In this document: piece by piece, positions 6,580 to 14,958 of the stretch | How positions within the stretch are numbered: the first letter of the stretch is position 1 | Layout of the letters: every line of letters begins with the position of its first letter | Assembly (NCBI GenBank): GCA_003139095.1 | Contig: PLHW01000066.1 | Span: 173,454-237,453, forward strand | DNA: 64,000 bases | Source of the DNA: Acidobacteriaceae bacterium | GTDB taxonomy: Bacteria; Acidobacteriota; Terriglobia; Terriglobales; Acidobacteriaceae | Reading direction: 5' to 3' | Notes under the pieces: generated by a model | What the model was told of the DNA's origin: nothing | Seen by the model: only the letters and a program-made list of their open reading frames with translations | The model's database searches: none | Made by a program: the position numbers and the translations under genes

Positions 6580-9543
6580 ATGAAGATTCGAATCAATGAT
6601 CTGGCCCGGGAGCTGGAAGTCAAGAGCAGGGAAATTCTTGACACCCTCTCTGCCGTCGGCATTACCGAAAAGAAAACGCACTCCAGTTCTCTCGAAGACC
6701 ACGAAGCCGAACTGGTGCGCAAATATGTTCGTTCCCGCAGCGACGCCTCGTCCACATCCTCCCGGCCCGCCCGCGCCCCCCAGCACGGCGAAGAAGAATT
6801 CAAAACCAAAATCGATCTCTCCCACATCTCGCGCCCCGGCGACGCGCTCCGCGCCATCAAGCAACAGCAAACCGCTCCCGATCATCCGCCCGTCCGCCCC
6901 GTCGTCAAGCCCGTCGCGCCCCCGCCACGCGCCCCTGAGCCGCCCATCCCCGCGCCTCCCGTCGAGCCACAAATCGAAGCCAAGCTACAGGAAGAAGAGG
7001 TAACTCCGCTGACGTCTGCAACTGTTGTGCCCCCGAAGCCCGCCGCCGCGCCTCCCCCGCCCGCGCCGCGCCTCGTCACCCCCGCCTCTGTTGCCGCTAT
7101 GCGTCCGCCCGCGGTCGTTGTCATTCCGCCCAAAACTCCGCCGCCAGCTCCGCCTTCCGCTATCGCGCCCGCGCCGCCTTCCGCTCCGGCCGCCTCCGCT
7201 GCTCCGCCCGCCGTCGCCATTCCGCCGCGCGCCACGCCCGCTCCGCCCGCCGTCACTACCATGCCGCCGGCCCAGCCGCCCGCGCAGCCCATCAATCTTC
7301 AGGGAGCTCACGCTCCCACCGCGCCCCCCAAGCCCACTACTCCGCTGCCCCGCATGATCATGCCCCAGACGGGTCCCCGGCCCGTCTACAAAGCTCCCGT
7401 TCCACCTCCCGGCGCACCCATTCGCTCCGCCCCCGGACGCCCCGTTCCCGGGCAGCCCATTTTTCAGCGCCCACAGCGCCCGCAAGCTCCCGGAGCCCGT
7501 CCGCCTCTGCGTCCCGGCGAACGTCGTCCCATGCATCCCACCCGCGTTGCCCCCACTGGCACGCGCCCGCTCGGCGTCGGTCCCGGCGCGCCCATCGGCG
7601 CGCCTCCCGGTCCCGCTCGTCCCGGTAGCCGTCCCGGCGCGCCTTCGCGTCGCCCCGGCCAGCGCTATGTTCCGCGCGGTGTAAAAGAAGGCCCGATGAA
7701 GGGCTACACTCCGCCTCCGCGGATGATCGTCAGCAACGAGCCGATGCCCATCACCAAAAACATCACCATCACCGAGGGCATCTCGGTTAAAGATCTCGCC
7801 GAAAAACTCGGCATTCGCGCCAAAGATGTCATCGCCCGCCTCGTCATGCGCGGCGTCTTCGCCACCATCAATCAAACTCTCGACGCCGAACTCGCCAGCG
7901 AAATGGCGCGCTTCTTCGGAGCCGACACCGAAGTCATCACCTTCGAAGAGCAGGCCGCGAAAGACACCGCCGAAGCCGCCGAGGCCAGCGAGGAAGGCGT
8001 CGAAACCGTTTCCCGTCCGCCCGTCGTCACCATCATGGGCCACGTCGATCACGGCAAAACCACGCTCCTCGATTCCATTCGCTCCACCGACGTTGCCGGC
8101 GGCGAAGCCGGCGGCATCACCCAGCACATCGGCGCCTACAAAGTCCGCATCGCCGACCAATCCTCGCCCGCCTTCGGACGCGAGATCGTCTTCCTCGATA
8201 CCCCCGGCCACGAGGCCTTCACCCGCATGCGCTCCCGCGGCGCCAAAGCCACTGACATCGTCGTTCTCGTCACCGCCGCCGACGATGGCGTCATGCCGCA
8301 AACCGTCGAGGCCATCGACCACGCTCACGCCGCCGAAGTCCCCATCATCGTCGCCGTCAACAAAATCGATAAGCCCGACGCCCTCCCCGATCGCGTCAAA
8401 AAGCAGCTCGCCGATCGCGGCCTCGTCCCCGAAGAGTGGGGCGGCAAAACCGTCTTCGTCGACGTCTCCGCCAAAAAGAAAACCAATCTCAATCTCCTCC
8501 TCGAAATGATCTGCCTCACCGCCGATCTCCAGGAGCTCAAAGCCACTCCCGGCCGCGCCGCCAGCGGCGTCGTCCTCGAAGCCAAGCTCGATCGCGGCCG
8601 CGGCCCCGTCGCCACCATCCTCGTGCAAAACGGCACCCTCCACGCCAGCGACAATTTCGTCGTCGGCAACGCCTACGGCAAAATCCGCGCCATGTTCGAC
8701 GATCGCGGCCAGCCCCTCACCGAGGCTCCGCCCTCCACTCCCGTCGAAGTCCTCGGCCTCGAAAGCCTGCCGCAAGCCGGCGATCAGTTCGTCGTCGTCA
8801 CCGACCGCGAGAAAGCCCGCGACATCTCCGAATACCGCGAGCAGAAAGCCCGCGAAGCCGCTCTCGCCAAAAGCTCCCGCGTCTCCCTCGAGGGTCTCGC
8901 CGAGCAGATGAAGGCCGCCGGCACCAAAGAACTCAACGTCATCCTCAAGGCCGACGTGCAAGGCTCCGTCGAAGTTCTCGGCGACTTACTCGGCCGCCTC
9001 TCCAACGACAAAGTTCGCCTCAAGCTCCTCCGCTCCGGCATCGGCGCCATCACCGAAACCGACGTGCTCCTCGCCTCCGCGTCCAACGCCATCATCATCG
9101 GCTTCAACGTTCGCCCCGAGCGCAAAGCGCAAGAACTCGCCGACCAGGAAAAAGTCGACATCCGTCTCCACTCCATCATTTACGAATTGCAGGACGAGAT
9201 GAAGCGCGCCATGACCGGCCTCCTCGAGCCCACCATCAAAGAGGTTTACCAGGGCCGCGCCGACGTACTCGAAACTTTCCGCATCCCCAAGGTCGGCACC
9301 ATCGCCGGCTGCCGCGTCTCCGACGGCCACATCAAGCGCGACGCCGAAGTCCGCCTCCTCCGCGACAATGTCGTCATCTTCAAAGGCAAAATCGCCTCGC
9401 TCCGCCGCTTCAAAGACGATGCCTCCGAAGTCCGCTCCGGCATGGAATGCGGCATCTCCATCGCCAACTACGGCGACATTAAAATCGGCGACGTAATCGA
9501 AGCCTTCGTAACCGAAAAAATCGCCGCCGAAGGCATCGCCTAG
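6580..9543 (+). CDS. infB: Translation initiation factor IF-2
   Basis: The 987-residue GTPase delivers initiator tRNA to the 30S subunit. The N-terminal IF2_N helix pair ([18 protein letters not shown]) is followed by a Pro/Ala-rich disordered stretch from about residue 60 to 370. A second IF2_N ([21 protein letters not shown]) and the GTPase domain follow. GTPase motifs are intact: GHVDHGKT at 487-494, DTPGHEAF at 540, NKID at 594-597. The C-terminal IF2 domains II to IV follow, ending in a beta-barrel segment with [19 protein letters not shown]. No rbfA or truB follows, unlike many genomes. The operon seems to end at the hairpin just downstream. Confidence 0.97.
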   Translation: MKIRINDLARELEVKSREILDTLSAVGITEKKTHSSSLEDHEAELVRKYVRSRSDASSTSSRPARAPQHGEEEFKTKIDLSHISRPGDALRAIKQQQTAPDHPPVRPVVKPVAPPPRAPEPPIPAPPVEPQIEAKLQEEEVTPLTSATVVPPKPAAAPPPPAPRLVTPASVAAMRPPAVVVIPPKTPPPAPPSAIAPAPPSAPAASAAPPAVAIPPRATPAPPAVTTMPPAQPPAQPINLQGAHAPTAPPKPTTPLPRMIMPQTGPRPVYKAPVPPPGAPIRSAPGRPVPGQPIFQRPQRPQAPGARPPLRPGERRPMHPTRVAPTGTRPLGVGPGAPIGAPPGPARPGSRPGAPSRRPGQRYVPRGVKEGPMKGYTPPPRMIVSNEPMPITKNITITEGISVKDLAEKLGIRAKDVIARLVMRGVFATINQTLDAELASEMARFFGADTEVITFEEQAAKDTAEAAEASEEGVETVSRPPVVTIMGHVDHGKTTLLDSIRSTDVAGGEAGGITQHIGAYKVRIADQSSPAFGREIVFLDTPGHEAFTRMRSRGAKATDIVVLVTAADDGVMPQTVEAIDHAHAAEVPIIVAVNKIDKPDALPDRVKKQLADRGLVPEEWGGKTVFVDVSAKKKTNLNLLLEMICLTADLQELKATPGRAASGVVLEAKLDRGRGPVATILVQNGTLHASDNFVVGNAYGKIRAMFDDRGQPLTEAPPSTPVEVLGLESLPQAGDQFVVVTDREKARDISEYREQKAREAALAKSSRVSLEGLAEQMKAAGTKELNVILKADVQGSVEVLGDLLGRLSNDKVRLKLLRSGIGAITETDVLLASASNAIIIGFNVRPERKAQELADQEKVDIRLHSIIYELQDEMKRAMTGLLEPTIKEVYQGRADVLETFRIPKVGTIAGCRVSDGHIKRDAEVRLLRDNVVIFKGKIASLRRFKDDASEVRSGMECGISIANYGDIKIGDVIEAFVTEKIAAEGIA

Positions 9544-9566
9544 TTTTTTGATTTTCTCGCGACGGT

Positions 9567-9601
9567 GCCCCATTCAAGCCATCTTTTGGCTTGAGTGGGG
9601 C
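9567..9601 (+). terminator. Strong hairpin after infB
   Basis: A 14-base stem, 9567-9580 with 9588-9601, has one G-U type mismatch and a 7-base loop. There is no T-tract after it, so it may be a Rho-type or processing hairpin rather than a classical intrinsic terminator. It may also belong to the dispersed GTGCCCC hairpin family seen at 10553 and 13587. Confidence 0.5.
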
Positions 9602-9618
9602 AGTTCGCCCGCGCGCGT

Positions 9619-9695
9619 CAGATAATCCTGTCTGGGGAGGGTGTCCCGCCGGTCGAGATCTAGCAAGTAACATCCCGCCCTGACTTCCTGGGGAT
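9619..9695 (+). repeat. Dispersed hairpin repeat, diverged copy
   Basis: The segment shares the words TCAGAT-ATC, CTGGGGAGGGTG and TGACTTCCT, in the same order, with the element at 10527-10615. It lacks the clear central hairpin and looks degenerate. It runs up to the promoter of the toxin-antitoxin module. Confidence 0.5.
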
Positions 9696-9722
9696 TTGAC
9701 ACTATAGTAGGTTTACTATAAG
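9696..9722 (+). promoter_or_regulatory. Promoter and operator dyad of the toxin-antitoxin module
   Basis: TTGACA (9696-9701) is the -35 box and TATAAG (9717-9722) a -10 candidate with a short 15-base spacer. A perfect 7-bp inverted repeat, TATAGTA (9703-9709) and TACTATA (9714-9720), separated by four bases, covers the spacer and -10. This is what an autorepressing antitoxin operator should look like. Confidence 0.65.
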
Positions 9723-9737
9723 TTCGTGAGGTGTGGT

Positions 9738-10121
9738 TTGGACAGGCCTAAACCGCCGGTGCTGCGGCCCGTTGTCTGGCTTGGAAACTCGAAAAAGAGC
9801 CTTCGCGAATTTCCAGATGGAGCGCAAAAACTACTGGGAGACGAGCTACAGTTGATCCAGTTTGGCGGTATGCCAAAGAACGCCAAACCTTTCAAGGGCG
9901 TCGGCAGTGGCGTTCTCGAACTGGCCCTGCGATACGCGTCAGGCGCCTATCGTGTCGTGCTGGCGGTACAGATCGGCAGGCGGATTTATGTTTTGCACGC
10001 CTTTCAGAAGAAATCGAAGAAGGGCATTGCAACCCCGAAGCGAGACGTTGACCGGATCAAGCAGCGATACGCCGAAGCACAGGAGCTGGCACATGCGTAC
10101 GAAAAAGCGAAGATCAATTGA
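9738..10121 (+). CDS. HigB/RelE-like toxin (Gp49, DUF891 family)
   Basis: The product of about 127 residues has the phage-derived Gp49-like pattern of toxin mRNA interferases: VVWLGNSKKSLREFPDGAQ at the N-terminus, then GVLELALRYASGAYRVVLAV, and RRIYVLHAFQKKSKKG with the basic residues typical of the active face. It should be a ribosome-dependent endoribonuclease. I prefer a TTG start at 9738 with GAGGTG five bases upstream; a GTG at 9726 in the same frame is an alternative that adds four residues. The antitoxin gene overlaps its 3' end by 29 bases. The toxin-first order matches HigBA-type modules. Confidence 0.82.
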   Translation: MDRPKPPVLRPVVWLGNSKKSLREFPDGAQKLLGDELQLIQFGGMPKNAKPFKGVGSGVLELALRYASGAYRVVLAVQIGRRIYVLHAFQKKSKKGIATPKRDVDRIKQRYAEAQELAHAYEKAKIN

Positions 10122-10431
10122 GTTCGAAGAGGGCTCCGGAAACGTCTTTGCGGATTTGGGCCTCAAGGATTCCGACCAACTTCTGGCGCGCGCGCAAATC
10201 GGATTTCATGTCTTCAAAATCCTCGAAGACAAGAAACTCAAACAGCGCGAAATCGCCGAAGTTTTGGGCATTGCCCAGCCCGATGTATCGCATCTCATGA
10301 ACGGCCACTTCAGCCGCTTCACCACCGATAAGCTGCTCGACTTTCTGAAACGCCTGAACCGGAAAGTAACCATCGAGGTCAGCCGTCACCACAAAGGCGA
10401 ACCCTACCAGCAAGTGACTTTCGCCCCGTAA
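10093..10431 (+). CDS. XRE-family antitoxin of the HigBA-like module
   Basis: The 112-residue protein has a helix-turn-helix of the HTH_37/XRE type: QIGFHVFKILEDKKLKQREI, then AEVLGIAQPDVSHLMNGHFS and the closing FTTDKLLDFLKRLNRKVTIE. Partner toxins of the Gp49 type usually have exactly this antitoxin. The start at 10093 is supported by AGGAG seven bases upstream, and it lies inside the end of the toxin gene, so translation is probably coupled. It likely binds the dyad at 9703-9720 to repress the module. Confidence 0.85.
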   Translation: MRTKKRRSIEFEEGSGNVFADLGLKDSDQLLARAQIGFHVFKILEDKKLKQREIAEVLGIAQPDVSHLMNGHFSRFTTDKLLDFLKRLNRKVTIEVSRHHKGEPYQQVTFAP

Positions 10432-10526
10432 AGCTCCAGCCAATAACTTCTTCCCCGCGGCCCGGAGTTGCGCATGATAAAGGACGTTATCATTGGGCTC
10501 GCAGATGAGTAAGTGGCCACCCGCCT

Positions 10527-10615
10527 TTCAGATCATCGTGCCTGGGGAGGGTGCCCCGTCCTTGTCGCGTTTTCTGCGACAGGGCGGGGATTTTGACTTC
10601 CTATCCCCACCCAAC
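10527..10615 (+). repeat. Dispersed hairpin repeat, copy 1
   Basis: Core hairpin at 10553-10589 pairs CCCCGTCCTTGTCGC with GCGACAGGGCGGGG around a TTTT-containing loop, followed by a conserved flank with TTTTGACTTCCTATCCC and CAACTCCAT. The same core and flank recur at 13587-13680. Confidence 0.8.
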
Positions 10616-10688
10616 TCCATTCGCCTTCGGCCGCAGGCGCGTGGCCCACACTTCTCCACGCTCTGCCCTCGTTTCCTCCAAAACAAAA

Positions 10689-10731
10689 GTGGGTGCCCCA
10701 TCCTTGCGCGCACGTTGCGCAAGGGTGGGCA
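10689..10731 (+). repeat. Related hairpin repeat
   Basis: GGGTGCCCCATCCTTGCGCG and its partner TTGCGCAAGGGTGGGC form a hairpin with the same outer arms as copy 1 but a different stem tip. It appears to be a subtype of the same dispersed family. Confidence 0.65.
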
Positions 10732-10831
10732 GCACACTGCCCGCACCATGAGATTTCCCCTCCACACCGCACGCTCCGAATCCGGCTTCAGCCCAAATTA
10801 CAAACTTACCCACTAATTCCCCAACTAACGC

Positions 10832-10978
10832 ACCACTTACACCTACGATGCCGAGAACCGCATCGTGCAGGTCGATAGCGGCTCGACCGCCAGCTACGTC
10901 TACAACAGAAACGACAACCGATCCCACACATCGTTCCGGGAAGGGCACGGCTTCAGCAGTGCCGATTCCAGCCAATAA
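10832..10978 (+). pseudogene. YD-repeat/RHS gene remnant
   Basis: One frame reads TYTYDAENRIVQVDSGSTAS, then YVYNRNDNR, the unmistakable YD-repeat pattern of RHS/teneurin-like proteins. A stop lies directly upstream (10826-10828), there is no start codon, and the frame soon merges with a small intergenic repeat before a TAA at 10976. It is a fragment of roughly one repeat, presumably left from a lost RHS gene. Confidence 0.7.
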
Positions 10979-11123
10979 AAACGCGGGCTTCAGCCCCTGA
11001 GGGCCTGACACTCTGCCCCGAAGCCATTTCTGAGACCGGTTCCAGTATGGCGAGGAAGCGGTCGCGACTCCATGCCAAGCGCAGAAGACGCAGGCGGCGA
11101 TAACGATGATGAGATATGGCGAG

Positions 11124-11129
11124 TATAAT
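11124..11129 (+). promoter_or_regulatory. Possible -10 box of the GloVer gene
   Basis: A perfect TATAAT lies 65 bases before the chosen start at 11194. No good -35 box is found at 16 to 18 bases upstream, so the promoter is tentative. Confidence 0.3.
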
Positions 11130-11193
11130 TGCGCGTTCTATTCCTTTTCCCAATCTTGGTGCGTTAATTACGTCAAATCTGGAGGTGGACCCA

Positions 11194-12786
11194 ATGACGA
11201 TAAAAGGCACGGGTTCTATCGGAGCTTGGCTTACGGGCTTAACCCTTGTTCTGGCGCTGCTGCTGATTGCCACTCGCCCGGCACAGGCCCAAACGGAGAC
11301 CGTGCTCTACAACTTCTGTCCTACCAATAACTGTCCGGACGGCGACAATCCCGATTCCCGCCTCACCTCTGACGGTAAGGGCAACTTCTATGGGACGACC
11401 TATGCCGGGGGGTTGGGCTTTGGAACCGTATTTGAGCTTTCGCCGAGCGGCAGCGGAGGCTGGAACGAGACTGTGCTCTACAGCTTCTGTTTAGATGACT
11501 TTCCCGTGTCCTGCGCGGACGGGGCGAACCCAAGTTACTCTTACGTGCTATTCGACACAATGGGAAACATTTACGGAACAGCGCAATTTGGCGGCGCGAA
11601 TGGATATGGCGTCGTGTTCGAACTAAGTCCCGCAGGAACAAACTGGACGGAAACCGTCCTGTACAGCTTTGCCGGTGGAACGGACGCCTCGTATCCAATG
11701 AACGGGCTGATCTTTGACCCGGCGGGCAATCTCTACGGCATAACTCAAAATGGCGGCGGTGGAAACACTGGAACCGTTTTCGAGCTGAGCCCCTCCGGTG
11801 GCGGCTGGACGGAGCAAGTAATCTACAACATTCCTGACGGCAACAACTCTCCCGGGACCGCCGGTTTGACCATGGATGCCGCCGGGAACATTTTCGGAGT
11901 CTCGGGCTTCCTGCCAGGGATAGTGTTCGAGCTGTCGCCAAACGGCAGCGGAGGTTGGAATCCGAACGCGATTCACACTTTTGCGGGCCCTCCTAAAGAT
12001 GGCGAACTTCCAGATAGCACCCTCGTGCTCGACAAGGCCGGAAACCTCTACGGTACAACAGTGCTTGGTGGTGCCCATGGCGTCCCAGCCCAATCCGGCG
12101 GAACGGTCTACGAGCTTAGTCCCGGAAAGAATGGAAAGTGGACAGAGAAGATTCTCTACTCGTTTAAGGGCCTCGTAGGTGGCGTGCGGCAGGATGGCCG
12201 CGAACCTTACGCGGGAATAGTGTTCGATGCGTCCGGAAACATTTACGGGACCACAGCCGCCGGCGGCATGTACGCCGACTACGGGACCGTTTTCGAGCTA
12301 CTCGCCGGCAGCCATGAAGAGAAGGTTCTCTGGAATTTCAATGGTACGGACGGAAGACTGCCGTTTGAAAGCCTGATTCTCGATAGCGCAGGCAACCTCT
12401 ATGGCACGACCGAACTTGGCGGATCGGGCGAATGCTATCCCTATGATGTGGGCTGCGGCGTTGTTTTCGAAGTGAATCCGTCGGGCACGCCGACCTCGAC
12501 TACAACTGCGCTTACGTCTTCGCCGAATCCGTCCACTTATGGCGAGTCGGTAACCTTCACTGCCATGGTCACTCCTGCGCCTCCGGATGGAGAAGCAGTA
12601 TCCTTCACGAAAGGCAAGACGGTATTGGGAACAGGAACGTTAAGCGGCGGTTCGGCTAGCTTCACGACTTCGGCGCTGCCGGTAGGCACAACGACGGTCA
12701 CGGCAGTGTACGGCGGCGACGGGAACTTCGATCCCAGCACGTCGAACAAGTTGAAGCAGGTGGTGAAAAAAGCCGTTGCGCGCTAA
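11194..12786 (+). CDS. Secreted GloVer (Gloeo/Verruco) tandem-repeat protein with Ig-like C-terminus
   Basis: The 530-residue protein begins with a signal peptide (hydrophobic core LTLVLALLLIATRPAQAQ). About nine repeats of the GloVer type follow, each with a GNLYGTT-like strand, a GG turn and GTVFELSPSG-WTETVLYSF. The last 95 residues, starting STTTALTSSPNPSTYGESVT, form a bacterial Ig-like domain of the group-3 type. The start at 11194 has GGAGGT seven bases upstream. Such proteins are exported or surface-located beta-propeller-like proteins without known activity. A shorter relative lies at 19212-20399 on the other strand. Confidence 0.85.
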   Translation: MTIKGTGSIGAWLTGLTLVLALLLIATRPAQAQTETVLYNFCPTNNCPDGDNPDSRLTSDGKGNFYGTTYAGGLGFGTVFELSPSGSGGWNETVLYSFCLDDFPVSCADGANPSYSYVLFDTMGNIYGTAQFGGANGYGVVFELSPAGTNWTETVLYSFAGGTDASYPMNGLIFDPAGNLYGITQNGGGGNTGTVFELSPSGGGWTEQVIYNIPDGNNSPGTAGLTMDAAGNIFGVSGFLPGIVFELSPNGSGGWNPNAIHTFAGPPKDGELPDSTLVLDKAGNLYGTTVLGGAHGVPAQSGGTVYELSPGKNGKWTEKILYSFKGLVGGVRQDGREPYAGIVFDASGNIYGTTAAGGMYADYGTVFELLAGSHEEKVLWNFNGTDGRLPFESLILDSAGNLYGTTELGGSGECYPYDVGCGVVFEVNPSGTPTSTTTALTSSPNPSTYGESVTFTAMVTPAPPDGEAVSFTKGKTVLGTGTLSGGSASFTTSALPVGTTTVTAVYGGDGNFDPSTSNKLKQVVKKAVAR

Positions 12787-12815
12787 GGCCTCCGAAGCCA
12801 GCGAGGGCTTCCGCC

Positions 12816-13241
12816 CTACTTTGCCGGCAGAAACTCAATCGTCACATCGCGGCTCGCAGGTTTGAAATCAAAGTCCGCGGTCACGAAAACGCGATCCCGC
12901 GAGCCGGACGCCAGTTCGATTCCGAAGGCGTCCACGTAGGGAATTTCTCTTTTGAGCTTGATCAACTTGAGTTTAATCAGCGACGACCGAACCGCCCGAT
13001 CGCCATCGGCGGCAACGATCGGAAGCCCAAACGAGCTCAAGCGCGAGAGCACCAGTTCCATCGCCGGCCTGCCATGCAACTTGCACGTGATGCCGGCCAC
13101 CTCGCCCCAATGCAGCGCTGAAACGGCGGCCACGCACCCTCCTGCCAAATGACTCTTGATGATCTCCGCCACGCGCGCCGCGCCGGCTTCATCGTCCAGG
13201 TACCGCAGAATCGCGCTCGAATCGAGGACGTACGTTACCAT
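12816..13241 (-). CDS. PIN-domain ribonuclease toxin (VapC-like)
   Basis: The 141-residue protein has the four acidic positions of a PIN nuclease: TYVLDSSAIL at the N-terminus (Asp7), the glutamate in ALHWGEVAG, the aspartate in IPYVDAFGIELA and that in FVTADFDF. VapC toxins cut tRNA or rRNA and are blocked by the partner antitoxin. It overlaps the preceding antitoxin gene by 7 bases, the normal coupled VapBC arrangement. Its stop lies only 29 bases from the stop of the convergent GloVer gene. Confidence 0.87.
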   Translation of the reverse strand: MVTYVLDSSAILRYLDDEAGAARVAEIIKSHLAGGCVAAVSALHWGEVAGITCKLHGRPAMELVLSRLSSFGLPIVAADGDRAVRSSLIKLKLIKLKREIPYVDAFGIELASGSRDRVFVTADFDFKPASRDVTIEFLPAK

Positions 13242-13471
13242 TTATCCTTCCGCCGCCGCTGGCGTTTAAGTTCCGCGGAAAGGGAAGGCTTGCCGGAAAA
13301 AATTCCGCGCGTCTTGTCCACCAACTCTTCCGACACCGGTTCCAGTACGATCCGCGATCCATCCTGCGTGACGGCGATGCGGGTGCCGGGTCTGATCCCC
13401 AGAGATGTTCTCATCTCCGCAGGAATTACAAACTGTCCTTTTGTGCTTACCGAAGTTATCTGTCGTAGCAT
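13235..13471 (-). CDS. AbrB/MazE-type antitoxin (VapB-like)
   Basis: The 78-residue protein shows the swapped-hairpin AbrB fold: SVSTKGQFVIPAEMRTSLGI followed by RPGTRIAVTQDGSRIVLEPV, then a basic C-terminal tail that would wrap the PIN toxin. It should neutralise the following PIN toxin and repress the operon. A TAAAAT box on the same strand (complement of 13478-13483) ends only six bases before the ATG, so the message may be nearly leaderless. Confidence 0.87.
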   Translation of the reverse strand: MLRQITSVSTKGQFVIPAEMRTSLGIRPGTRIAVTQDGSRIVLEPVSEELVDKTRGIFSGKPSLSAELKRQRRRKDKW

Positions 13472-13472
13472 G

Positions 13473-13494
13473 CTTACATTTTACCATAAGTAAG
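13473..13494 (-). promoter_or_regulatory. Dyad at the VapBC-like promoter
   Basis: CTTAC (13473-13477) and GTAAG (13490-13494) form an inverted repeat that brackets the -10-like TAAAAT of the antitoxin gene. It is a candidate autoregulatory operator. Confidence 0.4.
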
Positions 13495-13580
13495 ACGAAG
13501 ACCAGGACGTTTTCTCCATTCGAATTTCGCTTTGCAGCTTGCCCGCACTCCGAGACCATCCCGTCAAAATGGGGTTCAAA

Positions 13581-13680
13581 ATGGGGTGCCCCGTCCTCGT
13601 CGCGTTTTCTGCGACAGAGCCTGCCCTGAGCGGAGCCGAAGGGGCGGGGACTTTGACTTCCTATCCCACACAACTCCATC
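13581..13680 (+). repeat. Dispersed hairpin repeat, copy 2, with nested insertion
   Basis: The core and flank are nearly identical to 10553-10620, but one hairpin arm is split by about 24 extra bases (near 13618-13641) containing CCCTGAGCGGAGCCGAAG. That word is itself a widely dispersed repeat type, so one repeat seems to have inserted into another. Confidence 0.75.
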
Positions 13681-13793
13681 CACGTTCGACGGCCAGGTCA
13701 CGCCGCCCGTCGCCGTTGAAGTCTCCGACGACCATGACTCCCGGATACTGTCCGGGGGCAACCTGCGCCCCGTCATAGAATGCCCCAACCACT
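13663..13793 (-). pseudogene. FG-GAP/VCBS repeat gene remnant
   Basis: Read on the minus strand the translation includes YPGVMVVGDFNGDGRRDLAV, a canonical FG-GAP calcium-binding repeat (DFNGDGRRD). The preceding residues FYDGAQVAPG fit the same family. There is no start codon, and a stop follows within about 10 residues, inside the adjacent hairpin repeat. It is a single-repeat fossil of a secreted beta-propeller protein. Confidence 0.7.
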
Positions 13794-13858
13794 TCTAACT
13801 TCTGCCTTCTAAACTTCTGCCTTCGAACTTCTGCCTTCTGCCTTCTAACTTCTGACTT
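13791..13858 (+). repeat. 7-bp tandem array upstream of rsmG
   Basis: Nine near-perfect units of ACTTCTG or CCTTCTA type run head to tail, one of them 8 bp long. Similar arrays occur at 6477-6519, 16255-16289 and, reversed, at 18137-18178. Confidence 0.75.
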
Positions 13859-13879
13859 GGACTACAATCTCGACTGTCC

Positions 13880-14791
13880 ATGCTCCCCGCCCGCATCAAC
13901 GCCCTCCTGGAACCCTTCCTCAACGTGGGAGCTAGTCTCTCCCCCACTCAACTCGACCAAATCTCCACCTACCTCGATCTCCTCCAACGCTGGAACGCCC
14001 GCATCAACCTAACCGCCATCCGTAAAGAAGAAGGAATCATCCCCCGCCACTTCGGCGAATCATTCTTCTTAGCCCGCCACCTCTTCTCCAATGCCAAAAG
14101 TGGCAATCTCCTTTCCTCTCAACAAATGGAGTCTCAGCCGATCGCATCGACCGTAAGCAGCATCCCATCCGACTCCAGCCTCGACGCTCGAGGCTCCAAG
14201 CTCGTAGCTCAAAGCTCGAAGCTCGAAGCTCAAAGCTCGCAGCTCGAAGCTCAAAGCTCGCAGCTCGTAGCTCGTAGCTCGAAGCTAGTCACCGACCTCG
14301 GCTCGGGCGCGGGGTTCCCCGGCCTCCCCCTAAAAATCTACGCCCCGGAAATCCATCTCACCCTGATCGAGTCCAACCACAAGAAAGCCGCCTTCCTCCG
14401 CGAAGTCGTCCGCGCCCTCGCCCTCTCGAATGTGAACGTAATCGCCGCCCGCGCCGAAGCACTAATCTCATGCCGTGAAGCAACGCAACCATCGGAATCG
14501 AAGGGCAGCGCACTCACCTCGCCCGCCGTCCCACTCGCCGACGTCGTCACGTTTCGCGCCGTCGAAAACTTCGCCCGAATCCTCCCCGTCGCCGCCCGCC
14601 TCCTATCCCCAGTCGGCCGCCTGGCCCTCCTGATCGGCGCCGCCCAACAACCCGAACTCCACAATCTTCCCGCCTATCGATGGCAAGCCCACAAACTCCC
14701 CAACTCCCAAACCCGCCTTCTGGTAATAGGCCAGGTGGGCAACACACCCAATAAGCGAAGACCCGGCATATATGACCTAAAGTCAATATAG
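13880..14791 (+). CDS. rsmG: 16S rRNA (guanine-527-N7)-methyltransferase RsmG with an inserted repeat segment
   Basis: RsmG (GidB) methylates G527 of 16S rRNA using S-adenosylmethionine. The N-terminal part has the family pattern LQRWNARINLTAIRKEEGII and HFGESFFLARHL. Motif I, TDLGSGAGFPGLPLKI, starts at residue 138, and LIESNHKKAAFLREV follows. At 303 residues it is about 80 longer than usual. The extra part is mainly a Ser/Gln/Leu-rich insert before motif I (about residues 72-137). It includes 35 codons encoded by fifteen perfect-length 7-bp units at 14183-14287. A second extra stretch lies near residues 195-215. The neighbours parA and parB are the classical ones. Confidence 0.9.
   Translation: MLPARINALLEPFLNVGASLSPTQLDQISTYLDLLQRWNARINLTAIRKEEGIIPRHFGESFFLARHLFSNAKSGNLLSSQQMESQPIASTVSSIPSDSSLDARGSKLVAQSSKLEAQSSQLEAQSSQLVARSSKLVTDLGSGAGFPGLPLKIYAPEIHLTLIESNHKKAAFLREVVRALALSNVNVIAARAEALISCREATQPSESKGSALTSPAVPLADVVTFRAVENFARILPVAARLLSPVGRLALLIGAAQQPELHNLPAYRWQAHKLPNSQTRLLVIGQVGNTPNKRRPGIYDLKSI
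14183..14287 (+). repeat. In-frame array of fifteen 7-bp repeats inside rsmG
   Basis: Fifteen contiguous heptamers with consensus (G/A)(A/T/C)AGCTC fill exactly 105 bases, 35 codons, and translate as a repeating SSKLEAQ/SSQLVA pattern. The length is a multiple of 21, so the frame is kept. The unit differs from the intergenic ACTTCTG arrays, but the period is the same. Confidence 0.9.
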
Positions 14792-14958
14792 CGACACTAG
14801 AAACAAAGTGGGAACAATTATCCATTATGTAGCCTTAAGTGGGAAAATGTGACCAAAAGTAACCGTATTTTCTGGGCTAAAGTGGGAAGAAAGTTACTAT
14901 TGGACAAACACGATAAGCAGCGTTCCCGCCGTGGGAATTTCCTCGCACAGTAGCTCAA

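Larger units (their letters stand above)
10432..11193 (+). other. Repeat-rich intergenic region between the TA module and the GloVer gene
   Basis: These 762 bases contain two hairpin repeats (10527-10615 and 10689-10731), a YD-repeat gene remnant (10832-10978), a further small repeat reading GGCACGGCTTCAGCAGTGCC near 10947-10966, and a TATAAT box at 11124. No intact gene is seen. Confidence 0.6.
13472..13879. other. Intergenic region between the VapBC-like pair and rsmG
   Basis: The 408 bases hold the antitoxin promoter dyad, a hairpin repeat copy (13581-13680), an FG-GAP gene remnant on the minus strand (13663-13793) and a 7-bp tandem array (13791-13858) ending 22 bases before rsmG. No intact gene is present. 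Confidence 0.65.

Noticed and set aside
13791..13858. Short regular repeats that could be taken for a CRISPR array
   Set aside because: The units are 7 bp with no spacers, and no cas genes are present anywhere in the window.
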